Assembly (NCBI GenBank): GCA_944319925.1 | Contig: CALUFQ010000033.1 | Span: 1-34,516, forward strand | DNA length: 34,516 bases | Source: an uncultured Paraprevotella sp. | GTDB taxonomy: Bacteria; Bacteroidota; Bacteroidia; Bacteroidales; Bacteroidaceae | Direction of reading: 5' to 3' | Part shown: positions 24,429-32,368 of the stretch, one piece after another | Layout of the letters: each line of letters begins with the position of its first letter | Position numbering within the stretch: the first letter of the stretch is position 1 | Notes under the pieces: generated by a model | Seen by the model: the letters and a program-made list of their open reading frames with translations, nothing else | What the model was told of the DNA's origin: nothing | Database searches by the model: none | Position numbers and translations under genes: made by a program

Positions 24429-25391
24429 ATGAAAGTTTTTCAGAACGTAGAGGATTTGGGAGACCTGAAGCTGGCTTTGGAAGAAGCTGCGGCGGTCAAG
24501 AAAGACCGTTTCCAGTATCAGGCTTTGGGGCGCAACAAGACAGCCCTGCTCATCTTTTTCAACAACAGCCTGCGCACCCGCCTGAGTACGCAGAAAGCGG
24601 CCATGAACTTGGGCATGAACGTCATCGTGCTTGACGTGAACCAGGGGGCTTGGAAGCTGGAGACGGAGCGCGGGGTCATTATGGACGGCGACAAGAGCGA
24701 GCATTTGCTCGAGGCCATTCCGGTGATGGGCTGTTATTGCGACGTGATAGGTGTGCGTTCCTTTGCCACGTTTGAGAACCGCAAGGATGACTACGAGGAG
24801 AAAATCCTGAACCAGTTCATCAAGTACTCGGGTCGTCCCGTGTTTTTCATGGAGAGTGCCACGGTGCATCCCTTGCAGGCTTTTGCCGACTTGATTACCA
24901 TTGAGGAATACAAACGGACGCAGCGTCCGAAAGTCGTGCTTTCCTGGGCTCCCCATCCCAAGGCGTTGCCGCAGGCCGTGCCCAACAGTTTCGCGCAGTG
25001 GATGAATGCCGCCGACGTGGATTTCGTCGTGACGCATCCCGAGGGGTATGAACTGGATCCGAAATTCGTGGGGAACGCACGGGTGGAGTACGACCAGATG
25101 AAGGCTTTCGAGGGGGCGGACTTCATTTATGCCAAGAATTGGAGCTGCCCCGGCGTGACGCGCCCGGAAGATTACGGGAAAGTGCTGAGCAAGGACATGG
25201 GCTGGACGGTGGATGCTGCCCACATGGCCGTGACAAACAACGCCTACTTCATGCATTGCCTGCCCGTGCGCCGCAACATGATTGTGACGGATGACGTGAT
25301 AGAAAGCCCGCAGTCGCTTGTGATTCCCGAGGCGGCCAACCGCGAGATTTCGGCTACGGTGGTGCTCAAACGCATGCTGGAGACGTTATAG
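24429..25391 (+). CDS. argF': N-succinylornithine carbamoyltransferase
   Basis: 320 residues. Transfers carbamoyl phosphate to N-succinylornithine to make N-succinylcitrulline. The sequence closely follows the Bacteroides fragilis enzyme as I recall it: FFNNSLRTRLS (carbamoyl-phosphate site), GAWKLETERGVIMDGDK, HPLQAFADL and HCLPVRRNM. Ser 90 (GDKSEH) sits where B. fragilis has Pro 90 and the acetylornithine enzyme of Xanthomonas has Glu. That residue decides succinyl versus acetyl, and Ser fits the succinyl form. The gene ends the block and is followed by a terminator. Confidence 0.93.
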   Translation: MKVFQNVEDLGDLKLALEEAAAVKKDRFQYQALGRNKTALLIFFNNSLRTRLSTQKAAMNLGMNVIVLDVNQGAWKLETERGVIMDGDKSEHLLEAIPVMGCYCDVIGVRSFATFENRKDDYEEKILNQFIKYSGRPVFFMESATVHPLQAFADLITIEEYKRTQRPKVVLSWAPHPKALPQAVPNSFAQWMNAADVDFVVTHPEGYELDPKFVGNARVEYDQMKAFEGADFIYAKNWSCPGVTRPEDYGKVLSKDMGWTVDAAHMAVTNNAYFMHCLPVRRNMIVTDDVIESPQSLVIPEAANREISATVVLKRMLETL

Positions 25392-25415
25392 AAAGACTTG
25401 TGTAGAAAATTGTTG

Positions 25416-25450
25416 AGGCTGTTTCAAAATAGGATTTGGGACAGCCTTTT
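25416..25450. terminator. Terminator after argF'
   Basis: AGGCTGT pairs with ACAGCCT and the stem extends inward through TTCAAAAT/ATTTGGG with G-U pairs; TTTT follows on +. It ends the arginine/proline operon and faces the convergent lipoprotein gene. Confidence 0.8.
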
Positions 25451-25475
25451 ATTTGTGACATTGCGGGGCATGTCG

Positions 25476-26129
25476 CTACGGGCAGAGACGCCACGTCTTG
25501 CGCCCGTCAAACGTCAGGGTGGTGAAGGTGAGGCTGTCGCCTTCTTGGAAGCCTTCTAGCTGAAAGAGGGGAAGGCTGGCATAGACGGTGGCGGAATAGG
25601 AATAGGGGTCGCCGGGCTGGCGGTGGTAGAGCGAGAGGTGGAACGTCTGGTGGCCTTCGGACGCGGGGCGCACGGAGTCCACGCGGTAGCCCCACAACTG
25701 GGTGCCGCCTTGGGTCTCAGGAGTGAGTTGCAGGTTCAGGTATCCGCCGCCCGGCCAAATGGCGGCCACTCCGGTCGGTTCGTCATCGGCCGAAGGTTCC
25801 TCCACGGGTTGTAGCAGGGTGACGTTGTCCACTGTGTAAATTCGCGCCACGGGCAGACCGTCGCGGTTGTCGCCCGTAGGCTCGTAGCCGCACACGATGC
25901 GGTAAACGGACTCCGGTTGCAATCCTTGCAGAGGCGTGTTAGCGGCATACGTTTCGCCACTGTCGGTGGTGAACGACGTGCCGAGCCCCGTTTCGTCCGA
26001 CAGCAGCTCCACGAACTCCGTGATGAGGGATGGGTAGAAGTAATCGTCCTCTTCATCCTTGCCGCAAGCTATGAAGAGGAACACACATAGCAGGAGAAGG
26101 GCATTCGCCCTCCCCTTTTTAGTCTTCAT
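25476..26129 (-). CDS. NigD-like lipoprotein
   Basis: 217 residues. A lipoprotein signal peptide ends in FLFIAC with the lipidated Cys at 22, followed by GKDEEDD, an acidic tail often seen on surface-exposed Bacteroidetes lipoproteins. The rest is beta-rich, with a small OB-like N-terminal region, as in NigD-like proteins. Function unknown. The start at 26129 (MKTKKGRAN) overlaps the end of the acyltransferase gene by 11 bp. Longer frames up to 26165 would put residues ahead of the signal peptide. Confidence 0.75.
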   Translation of the reverse strand: MKTKKGRANALLLLCVFLFIACGKDEEDDYFYPSLITEFVELLSDETGLGTSFTTDSGETYAANTPLQGLQPESVYRIVCGYEPTGDNRDGLPVARIYTVDNVTLLQPVEEPSADDEPTGVAAIWPGGGYLNLQLTPETQGGTQLWGYRVDSVRPASEGHQTFHLSLYHRQPGDPYSYSATVYASLPLFQLEGFQEGDSLTFTTLTFDGRKTWRLCP

Positions 26130-27279
26130 GGATGGCCGTTTCATGATTGAACACGGGGTTGGCATACATGGTGAGCAGGCGTTCGCGCAGGAAGGCCGTG
26201 TCCGGATTGGGCAAACTGACTTTCCGGATTTGCCCTTGCAGGTAAGCTTCGAACGCCGTCTTTTCGTCTGCCGTGTAGCGGTCGGCGAAGCGTTCTGTGC
26301 CGTGCAAGAGGTCGGCTGCGGCGTAATTTCCGGGGTAAAGCTCGTAGTTCCGGTGGATTTCCCGGTCGATGCGGGCGGCCACGGTGGCGAAAAATTCGGC
26401 TTTGGGTATGTCGGCGGGCAACGTGCCGAGCCAATCGTCCAGGCAGTCGGCCATGCGGAAACAGATGCGCCCTTTGTAGCCGAATATCCCCGTCTGCATG
26501 TTTTTCAGGTCATCGGCGGGACTTTTCTTGAAGCTTTCGATGTCGCGTTTTTGTTGGAATTCCTGCGCTTTCAGGTAGTCGCAGGGGTCGTATTCGTAGG
26601 AGAGCGCGACGGGCGTGAGGTGCAATTGCTTGAGGCGTTCCACGATGCTTCCCTCTCCACCCATAGCCATCATCTTGAGAATGGCATCCTGTGTGCGGTC
26701 GTCAGAGTCCTTGGAGCGCCCTTCGCGTTGGGCAATCCAGATGTTTTCGTGTTTGGTGTCTATGGCATAGTGCATGTAGCGGCTCATCCGCGCGCTGGAA
26801 GCCAGCATTTGGCGCAGTCCGGCTGAGCGTTGCACGATGAACGCCTTATCCACGCGCACGAGCTTCTTGATCCACGGGCGGATGAGCAGATTGTCGCCGA
26901 TGGCGATTTCGACGGTGTTGCCAAATCCCGTGTCCAGCAGACCGACGGAAAGGAAGGCGGAGTCGGTCACAATGTCGCGGTGGTTGGTGATGAACGTGTG
27001 TGGCGTGTGTTTGTCCACCCGGTCTGTGCCTTCGAGCGCGAAACCCTTGCTGCAACGTGCCAGCAAGTCTTTGAGCAAGGGGTAGAACATCGTCTGTTGC
27101 ACTTCCAGGTTGGTGCGGCAGCCGCGCAGCATGCCGCAGGCTTGTTCGTAAGGGATACCCGGCAGCACGGCTTCGGCGGCCGCACGGAATTCCGGGTCGG
27201 CGATGAGTTCCTCAATGACGGTCGGCAGTTCTTCGGGGTCGTAGGGCCGTATTTCGTCGAATTCTTCCGGTGTACGCAT
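26119..27279 (-). CDS. Acyltransferase of the PlsB/PlsC type
   Basis: 386 residues. FITNHRDIVTD (about 96-106) is the acyl-acceptor active-site block; IAQREGRSKDSDD (about 194) is the phosphate-binding EGxS-like block. It probably acylates a glycerol-phosphate or a lipid intermediate at the membrane. The catalytic His 100 is separated from Asp 106 by five residues, while most family members have HX4D. The gene is larger than a normal 240-residue PlsC, with extra N- and C-terminal parts. It lies 22 nt after ddl and overlaps the lipoprotein gene. Exact substrate unknown. Confidence 0.82.
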   Translation of the reverse strand: MRTPEEFDEIRPYDPEELPTVIEELIADPEFRAAAEAVLPGIPYEQACGMLRGCRTNLEVQQTMFYPLLKDLLARCSKGFALEGTDRVDKHTPHTFITNHRDIVTDSAFLSVGLLDTGFGNTVEIAIGDNLLIRPWIKKLVRVDKAFIVQRSAGLRQMLASSARMSRYMHYAIDTKHENIWIAQREGRSKDSDDRTQDAILKMMAMGGEGSIVERLKQLHLTPVALSYEYDPCDYLKAQEFQQKRDIESFKKSPADDLKNMQTGIFGYKGRICFRMADCLDDWLGTLPADIPKAEFFATVAARIDREIHRNYELYPGNYAAADLLHGTERFADRYTADEKTAFEAYLQGQIRKVSLPNPDTAFLRERLLTMYANPVFNHETAIHED

Positions 27280-27301
27280 GGTTTTGTCTTTTAAGGTGTT
27301 T

Positions 27302-28309
27302 TTATGAGAGTTTGTCTTCGATGATGTCCGTCAGCACGTCCTTCATGTCCATGCCTGCTGCGCGCACCTGTTGCGGGATGAAGCTGGTGGCGGTCATGCC
27401 GGGCGTGGTGTTGATTTCCAACATGTTGATTTTTTCGGATTCCTTCCCTTCCTTGTCTGTGCCGTGGGTGATGATGTAGTCCACGCGGATGATGCCGCTG
27501 CAGCCAAGGATGTCGTAGATGGCCGAGGTGACGAGGCTCACCCGCTCCGCCGTTTCTGGTTTCAACCGGGCGGGTGTGATTTCCTGCACCTGTCCATTGT
27601 ATTTGGCGTTATAGTCGAAAAACTCGTTGCGGCTGACCACCTCCGTGATGGGGAGCACCACTTCCTTGGTGCGCGTCTTGTAGCATCCGCAGGAGATTTC
27701 CGTGCCGTCGAGGAACGATTCCATCATCACTTCATCGCTTTCGTGCATGGCTTTCAGGATGGCAGGGCGGATTCCGTCCGCCTCTTTCACTTTGGTCACG
27801 CCGAAACTCGATCCGCCTTCGTTGGGTTTCACGAAACAGGGCAGGCCAATTTTCTCCACGATTTCCGCATCGGTCACGAGGTGTTCGAATCCTTTGCGCA
27901 CGAGCAGGCTCTCGCTGACGGCCACGCCGAATCCCTTCAGGTATTGGTTCAGTGTGAATTTGTTGAATGTCATGGCTTCCACGAGCACGTCGGATGTGGA
28001 GTAGGGCAGGCGGATGAGGTCGAAATATCCTTGCAGGATGCCGTTTTCGCCCGGTGTGCCATGTATGGTGATGTAGGCGAAGTCGGGGCGGATGCGGCGG
28101 TCGCCGTCCGCGAAACTGAAGTCGCCCCGGTCCACGGCGGCGCGCCGGCCGTCTTTCAGATGGGCTTCCCATGTCATGCCTTGGATTTCCACGGTGTAAA
28201 CCTCATATTTTTCTTTGTCGAGGAAGGAGTCAATCCCTTCGGCGCTCCGGAGGGAAACGTCGTGTTCGGAAGAGTCGCCTCCGGCCACAATCGCGATAAT
28301 CTTTTTCAT
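27302..28309 (-). CDS. ddl: D-alanine--D-alanine ligase
   Basis: 335 residues, ATP-grasp enzyme that makes D-Ala-D-Ala for peptidoglycan. Seen are GGDSSEHDVSLRS at the N-terminus, VKPNEGGSSFGV in the ATP-binding central part, and LEINTTPGMT with metal and substrate residues at the C-terminus. The start at 28309 (MKKIIAIVAGG) is clear; a longer frame reading through from 28819 overlaps rluD and is not real. It sits 41 nt after rluD in the operon. Confidence 0.96.
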   Translation of the reverse strand: MKKIIAIVAGGDSSEHDVSLRSAEGIDSFLDKEKYEVYTVEIQGMTWEAHLKDGRRAAVDRGDFSFADGDRRIRPDFAYITIHGTPGENGILQGYFDLIRLPYSTSDVLVEAMTFNKFTLNQYLKGFGVAVSESLLVRKGFEHLVTDAEIVEKIGLPCFVKPNEGGSSFGVTKVKEADGIRPAILKAMHESDEVMMESFLDGTEISCGCYKTRTKEVVLPITEVVSRNEFFDYNAKYNGQVQEITPARLKPETAERVSLVTSAIYDILGCSGIIRVDYIITHGTDKEGKESEKINMLEINTTPGMTATSFIPQQVRAAGMDMKDVLTDIIEDKLS

Positions 28310-28350
28310 TGCTTTTGCTATATGCTTGAATGGTTGTTGTAATGTCTTTT

Positions 28351-29436
28351 TTAGAGTTCCCTGTGGGCGATGTAGGTGCGCCAGCGTTCCAGCAAGGCAG
28401 TCATGTCGGGCGGGAGGGGCGAGGTGAAGTCCATTTCCTGCCCCGTGCGCGGATGGACGAAGCCGAGGGTGCGGGCGTGGAGGGCCTGGCGGGGACAGGC
28501 GGCGAAACAGTTCTGCACGAACTGCCGGTATTTCCCTGTGGGCATGCCGCGCAGGATTTCGTCGCCCCCGTAGCGCGCGTCGTTGAAGAGCGGGTGGCCG
28601 ATGTGCTTCATGTGCGCCCTGATTTGGTGGGTGCGCCCCGTTTCCAGCCGGCATTCCACCCACGACACGTGCCCCAGGTCTTCCAACACGCGGAAGTGGG
28701 TCACGGCCGGTTTTCCCGTCCCGCTGCCGGGCGGAAATACGGCCATTTGCATGCGGTCTTTCGGGTGGCGGCCGATGTTGCCCTCGATGCGCCCTTCCGG
28801 TTCGGAGAAAGTGCCCCAAACGAGGGCGTTGTAGAGCCGTCGCGTGGTCTTGTGGAAAAACTGGCGGCCCAGGTTGGTCTTTGCGTCTGCGTTCTTGGCG
28901 GCCACTAGCAGTCCGGATGTGTCCTTGTCGATGCGGTGCACGAGTCCCACGGCGGGGTCGTTCGGGTCATAGTCGGGGTCGTCCCGCAGGTGCCAGGCGA
29001 TGGCGTTCACCAATGTGCCGGTATAATTCCCGCATCCCGGGTGTACCACCAGCCCGGCCGGTTTGTTGATGACCAGCACGTCGGGGTCTTCATACACGAT
29101 GTCGAGCGGGATGTCTTCCGGGACGATGTCGTTGTCGTACTTCGGACGGTCGAGCAGGATGACGATTTCGTCTCCCGGCTTCACCTTGTAGCTGCTTTTC
29201 GCGGGGCGGCCGTTCACCAGGATGAAGTCCTGTTCGGCGGCGCGTTGCAGCCGGTTGCGCGATGTGCCGGCGAGGTGCTCCGTCAGGAACTTGTCGATGC
29301 GCATCGGCTTTTGGCCGCTGTCGGCCGTCAGGCGGTGGTGCTCATAGACGGATGTGCCTTCTTCGTCCGGCTCTTCCTCTTCCGTATCCCTCCCGCTTAT
29401 GCCGTTGTTATATAGTAAATTTTCGTTTTCCTCCAT
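28351..29436 (-). CDS. rluD: RluA-family 23S rRNA pseudouridine synthase (RluD-like)
   Basis: 361 residues. An S4 RNA-binding domain (about 45-95, RIDKFLTEHL...LVNGRPAKSSYKVKPGD) precedes the catalytic domain with HRIDKDTSGLL, where Asp 170 is the nucleophile. Pseudouridine at 23S helix 69 is the usual RluD product; which uridines this enzyme makes is not proven. The first 40 residues are acidic and non-conserved. It is 31 nt after the PASTA gene. Confidence 0.92.
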   Translation of the reverse strand: MEENENLLYNNGISGRDTEEEEPDEEGTSVYEHHRLTADSGQKPMRIDKFLTEHLAGTSRNRLQRAAEQDFILVNGRPAKSSYKVKPGDEIVILLDRPKYDNDIVPEDIPLDIVYEDPDVLVINKPAGLVVHPGCGNYTGTLVNAIAWHLRDDPDYDPNDPAVGLVHRIDKDTSGLLVAAKNADAKTNLGRQFFHKTTRRLYNALVWGTFSEPEGRIEGNIGRHPKDRMQMAVFPPGSGTGKPAVTHFRVLEDLGHVSWVECRLETGRTHQIRAHMKHIGHPLFNDARYGGDEILRGMPTGKYRQFVQNCFAACPRQALHARTLGFVHPRTGQEMDFTSPLPPDMTALLERWRTYIAHREL

Positions 29437-29467
29437 TGTAGCGTTTCATGGGTTTCTGAAAGTCCGG

Positions 29468-30121
29468 TCAGGGCAGTTCCGTGCCTGCCGTTTCCATATC
29501 TTCCGCATAGGGTATGTCTTCGCTCCCGAGGGCGGGGTCGCCTGAGGTGAAAAGGGAATCATCGCCGAAGTCGCCGCTGCCCACCTGCAGGGTCAGTTCC
29601 GCGTCAATGGGTATGCGGTCTCCGCCGAAGATGTTCCGCCCGCGGTATTTCACGCCATAGACCCATTCGCGCTCGCCGTCCACGTATTCGGGCGGGGTGA
29701 GCTTGAGCCCCAAGGCTTTGAGCCGTGCTTCGGCCTCGCGCAGCGAGCTGTTGTCGGCGATGTCGGGCAGGGGGATGGTGGGTGTGCTGGCCGTGTTCAC
29801 GGTCAGGTAAATCTCTCGCCCCGGCTTCACGTGACTTTCGCAGGCGGGCATTTGTTCCAGCACGGTGCCGGGAGGTAGCGTCTTGTTGTAGCTTGAGTCG
29901 GCCACGATGGCGGCCAGTCCTTGGGCTTGGAGCTTGCGTTGGGCATCGGCTGCGCGCATGCCTTTCACGTTGGGCACGGTGGCTTCGATGCCGTGCAGTG
30001 TATATCGTTCCAGGCCTATCCACACGCCCACCGCGATAGCCACCACGACCATGAACATGGCCAGGAAATTCACCCAGAGGATTTTGCTGGTCAGTTTGCC
30101 GAAGAATTCTTTTATCGTCAT
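29468..30121 (-). CDS. PASTA-domain membrane protein
   Basis: 217 residues: a short cytoplasmic tail, one membrane segment (about 16-36, WVNFLAMFMVVVAIAVGVWIG), then two PASTA domains outside (about 44-110 and 115-185, PNVKGMRAADAQRKLQAQGL and LPDIADNSSLREAEARLKAL). PASTA domains bind uncrosslinked peptidoglycan. Unlike Gram-positive PASTA kinases it has no kinase domain. Being in one operon with ddl fits a role at the cell wall. Start 30121 follows a perfect promoter box. Confidence 0.9.
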   Translation of the reverse strand: MTIKEFFGKLTSKILWVNFLAMFMVVVAIAVGVWIGLERYTLHGIEATVPNVKGMRAADAQRKLQAQGLAAIVADSSYNKTLPPGTVLEQMPACESHVKPGREIYLTVNTASTPTIPLPDIADNSSLREAEARLKALGLKLTPPEYVDGEREWVYGVKYRGRNIFGGDRIPIDAELTLQVGSGDFGDDSLFTSGDPALGSEDIPYAEDMETAGTELP

Positions 30122-30147
30122 GATGAGGTCAGCTGAGTATTCGGGTT

Positions 30148-30155
30148 CAAAGTTA
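30148..30155 (-). promoter_or_regulatory. -7 promoter element of the PASTA-rluD-ddl operon
   Basis: TAACTTTG on the minus strand is a perfect TAnnTTTG, 26 nt before the ATG at 30121. It lies 7 bp past the rpmH terminator, so this operon is transcribed separately. The -33 region overlaps the terminator stem. Confidence 0.65.
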
Positions 30156-30162
30156 GCAATAA

Positions 30163-30206
30163 AAAACAGAAAAGAAGTAAGGATGCCCTTACTTCTTTTC
30201 TGTTTT
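30163..30206 (-). terminator. Strong terminator after rpmH
   Basis: A perfect 20-bp stem (AAAACAGAAAAGAAGTAAGG on + paired with its complement) has a 4-nt loop and, on -, TTTTTTATTG. This is the strongest terminator in the window. Confidence 0.93.
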
Positions 30207-30230
30207 CTTTCGGAAAAAACCGCTAGCGGC

Positions 30231-30386
30231 TTATTTTTTGTGGTGCTCGCTGGAAACGGTCAGTTTCTTGCGGCCTTTGGCACGACGTGCGGCCAATACC
30301 TTACGTCCATTCGCGGTGGACATTCTTTCGCGGAATCCATGTTTTCTTTTTCTCCGCTTGGTGTGGGGTTGATACGTTCTTTTCAT
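30231..30386 (-). CDS. rpmH: 50S ribosomal protein L34
   Basis: 51 residues: [18 protein letters not shown] then [22 protein letters not shown], the standard L34 sequence, highly basic, with a short C-terminal tail ([11 protein letters not shown]). The start at 30386 is the conserved one. Its own promoter is at 30428 and a 20-bp hairpin terminator follows, so it is monocistronic. rpmH is often near dnaA and the origin, but neither dnaA nor rnpA is here, as is usual for Bacteroidetes. Confidence 0.97.
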   Translation of the reverse strand: MKRTYQPHTKRRKRKHGFRERMSTANGRKVLAARRAKGRKKLTVSSEHHKK

Positions 30387-30427
30387 TGCTATATTATGTT
30401 TTTATTGTTTGTTCCCGATTCGGGGTG

Positions 30428-30435
30428 CAAAATTA
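30428..30435 (-). promoter_or_regulatory. -7 promoter element of rpmH
   Basis: TAATTTTG on the minus strand is a perfect TAnnTTTG, with a partial -33 (CTTG) 20 bp upstream. The roughly 40-nt leader contains a small CCCGA-A-TCGGG hairpin. Confidence 0.65.
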
Positions 30436-30484
30436 GGCACTTTTTTCAAATAAAGCAAGCTTTAAGCCATTTTCCTCCCCAACT

Positions 30485-30517
30485 TTTGTGTTTTTTTTCT
30501 TTTTTCCATTAACTTTG
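30485..30517 (+). promoter_or_regulatory. Promoter of efp
   Basis: TTTG at 30485-30488 and TAACTTTG at 30510-30517, 21 bp apart. RNA starts near 30522, with a leader of nearly 60 nt before the ATG at 30581. It diverges from the rpmH promoter. Confidence 0.7.
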
Positions 30518-30580
30518 CAGGCGAAAAGGAAGAGAATGATTCTTGGAATGGATATTTAAACTGAATCAAAAGCATATTTT

Positions 30581-31144
30581 ATGATTAACGCTCAAGACAT
30601 TAAAAAAGGAACTTGCATCCGTTTGGACGGCAAGTTGTATTTCTGTATCGATTTTCTGCATGTGAAACCCGGAAAGGGCAACACGTTCATGCGCACGAAG
30701 TTGAAAGACGTGGTCAACGGCTATGTGCTCGACCGTCGTTTCAACATCGGTGAGGCGTTGGAAGACGTGCGTGTGGAACGTCGCCCCTATCAGTTCCTTT
30801 ACCAGGAAGGTGAGGATTACATTTTCATGAACCAGGAAACTTTTGAGCAGATTCCTATTGCCAAAGAGCAAATCAACGGTGTGGACTTCATGAAAGAAGG
30901 CGAAGTGGTGGACGTGGTGTCCGATGCTTCGACCGAGACCGTGCTCTATGCTGACGTGCCGACCAAAGTCGTGTTGAAGATCACTTATACGGAGCCGGGC
31001 CTGAAGGGCGACACGGCTACCAACACGTTGAAACCTGCCACGGTGGAGACCGGTGCCACGGTGCGTGTGCCGCTTTTCGTGAACGAAGGTGAAATGATTG
31101 AGGTGGACACGCGCGACGGTTCTTATCTTGGCCGTGTGAAGTAA
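30581..31144 (+). CDS. efp: Elongation factor P
   Basis: 187 residues. Binds the ribosome and rescues stalling at proline runs. Three beta domains; the tip loop KPGKGNTF carries Lys 32, the residue that is modified in many bacteria. The lysine-modifying EpmA/EpmB genes are not here, and the KamA-like protein at 2.4 kb is not a close EpmB (EpmB is far shorter), so modification is unknown. Its terminator is at 31173. Confidence 0.97.
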   Translation: MINAQDIKKGTCIRLDGKLYFCIDFLHVKPGKGNTFMRTKLKDVVNGYVLDRRFNIGEALEDVRVERRPYQFLYQEGEDYIFMNQETFEQIPIAKEQINGVDFMKEGEVVDVVSDASTETVLYADVPTKVVLKITYTEPGLKGDTATNTLKPATVETGATVRVPLFVNEGEMIEVDTRDGSYLGRVK

Positions 31145-31172
31145 AGCGGGGTTCATTTTTCATTCCCATAAA

Positions 31173-31214
31173 GTGAATAATGGGGCGTTTTGCGCCTTGT
31201 TGTTCACTTTTTTT
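31173..31214 (+). terminator. Terminator of efp
   Basis: GTGAATAATGGGGCG pairs along 15 bp, including G-U pairs, with GCGCCTTGTTGTTCAC, followed by TTTTTTT at 31208-31214. The -7 box of the next gene begins three bases after the T-tract. Confidence 0.9.
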
Positions 31215-31216
31215 GT

Positions 31217-31224
31217 TACCTTTG
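31217..31224 (+). promoter_or_regulatory. -7 promoter element of the glycosyltransferase-radC-lpxH operon
   Basis: TACCTTTG is a perfect TAnnTTTG placed directly after the efp terminator, giving a leader of about 40 nt to the ATG at 31268. No good -33 TTTG lies at 19-21 bp; the terminator stem occupies that region. Confidence 0.6.
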
Positions 31225-31267
31225 CCTGACAACAGCCGCGCAAGAAGCCGTGCATTATGATGGAATC

Positions 31268-32359
31268 ATGAAATATTCGTTGATTATACCTGTTTACAAT
31301 CGCCCCGACGAAGTGGACGAACTTTTGGAAAGCCTGACCGGACAGACGTTTACGGACTTTGAGGTAATCGTGGTGGAGGACGGCTCGTCATGTCCTTGCC
31401 GTGACGTGGTGGGGAAGTATCGGGACAGGTTGGACGTGAAGTATTATGCGAAGGATAACTCCGGGCCGGGACAGACCCGGAATTACGGGGCGGAACGTAG
31501 TGCGGGGGAGTATTTGATTGTGTTGGATTCCGACTGTGTGCTTCCGCCAGGTTACCTGCAGGCCGTGGAGGACGAGCTGGCGCGTGAGCCTGCGGATGCG
31601 TTTGGAGGGCCGGACCGTGCGCATGAATCGTTCACTCCCGTGCAGAAAGCCATCAATTACGCCATGACATCCTTCCTCACCACGGGGGGCATCCGCGGGG
31701 GGAAGAAGAAGATGGACAAATTTTATCCGCGTTCGTTCAACATGGGGGTGCGGTCGGAGGTCTATCGCCGTTTGGGAGGGTTTTCCAAGATGCGTTTCGG
31801 TGAGGACATTGACTTCAGCATCCGCATATTCAAGGCCGGTTGCCGCTGCCGCCTGTTTCCTGACGCATGGGTGTGGCACAAGCGGCGCACGGACTTGAAG
31901 AAGTTTTTCAAACAAGTGCATAATTCGGGAATAGCCCGCATCAACCTGTACAAGAAGTATCCCGAGTCGTTGAAATTGGTCCACCTCCTGCCTATGGTGT
32001 TCACCGTGGGCGTGGCCGTGTTGTTGTTGGCCGCCTTGGCGGGTTGGATGGGTTCCGTATGGGTTTTCCAAATGGAGCATCGTTATGTCTATGCGGTGGA
32101 GATGCCCGGGTTGGCGGAGCATGAGCACGTGTTCCATGCCTTGTCGTGGATTCCTTTGCTGCCTTTGTTGTTATTTGCCCTGTTGGCTTTTGTGGATGCC
32201 ACGGTGCGCAATCGCGACATGGGCGTGGGAGTGTTGGCGGTGGCGGCATCTTTCGTGCAACTCACCGGATACGGCACAGGGTTCATCCGTGCATGGTGGC
32301 AGCGCATGGTGCGGGGAAAAGACGAGTTCTCGGCTTTTGAAAGGAATTTTTATAAATAG
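31268..32359 (+). CDS. Family 2 glycosyltransferase, membrane-anchored
   Basis: 363 residues. The N-terminal GT-A domain has SLIIPVYNRPDEVDELLESL, VVEDGSS, the DxD-like LDSDC (about 88) for nucleotide-sugar and metal, and RFGEDIDFSIRI (about 180) with catalytic acids. Three hydrophobic segments follow in the last 120 residues (MVFTVGVAVLLLAALAGW, PLLPLLLFALLAF, MGVGVLAVAASFVQLTGYG). It probably adds a sugar to an envelope glycan or lipid at the inner membrane. The start at 31268 is the family start; a longer frame from 31190 includes the terminator and promoter. radC follows after 9 nt. Confidence 0.9.
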   Translation: MKYSLIIPVYNRPDEVDELLESLTGQTFTDFEVIVVEDGSSCPCRDVVGKYRDRLDVKYYAKDNSGPGQTRNYGAERSAGEYLIVLDSDCVLPPGYLQAVEDELAREPADAFGGPDRAHESFTPVQKAINYAMTSFLTTGGIRGGKKKMDKFYPRSFNMGVRSEVYRRLGGFSKMRFGEDIDFSIRIFKAGCRCRLFPDAWVWHKRRTDLKKFFKQVHNSGIARINLYKKYPESLKLVHLLPMVFTVGVAVLLLAALAGWMGSVWVFQMEHRYVYAVEMPGLAEHEHVFHALSWIPLLPLLLFALLAFVDATVRNRDMGVGVLAVAASFVQLTGYGTGFIRAWWQRMVRGKDEFSAFERNFYK

Positions 32360-32368
32360 AAGAGCGGT

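Noticed and set aside
23196-25256. 686-codon minus-strand open frame across proA and argF'
   Set aside because: Both plus-strand genes are clearly real with catalytic residues; the long antisense frame follows from GC bias at third positions and has no domain.
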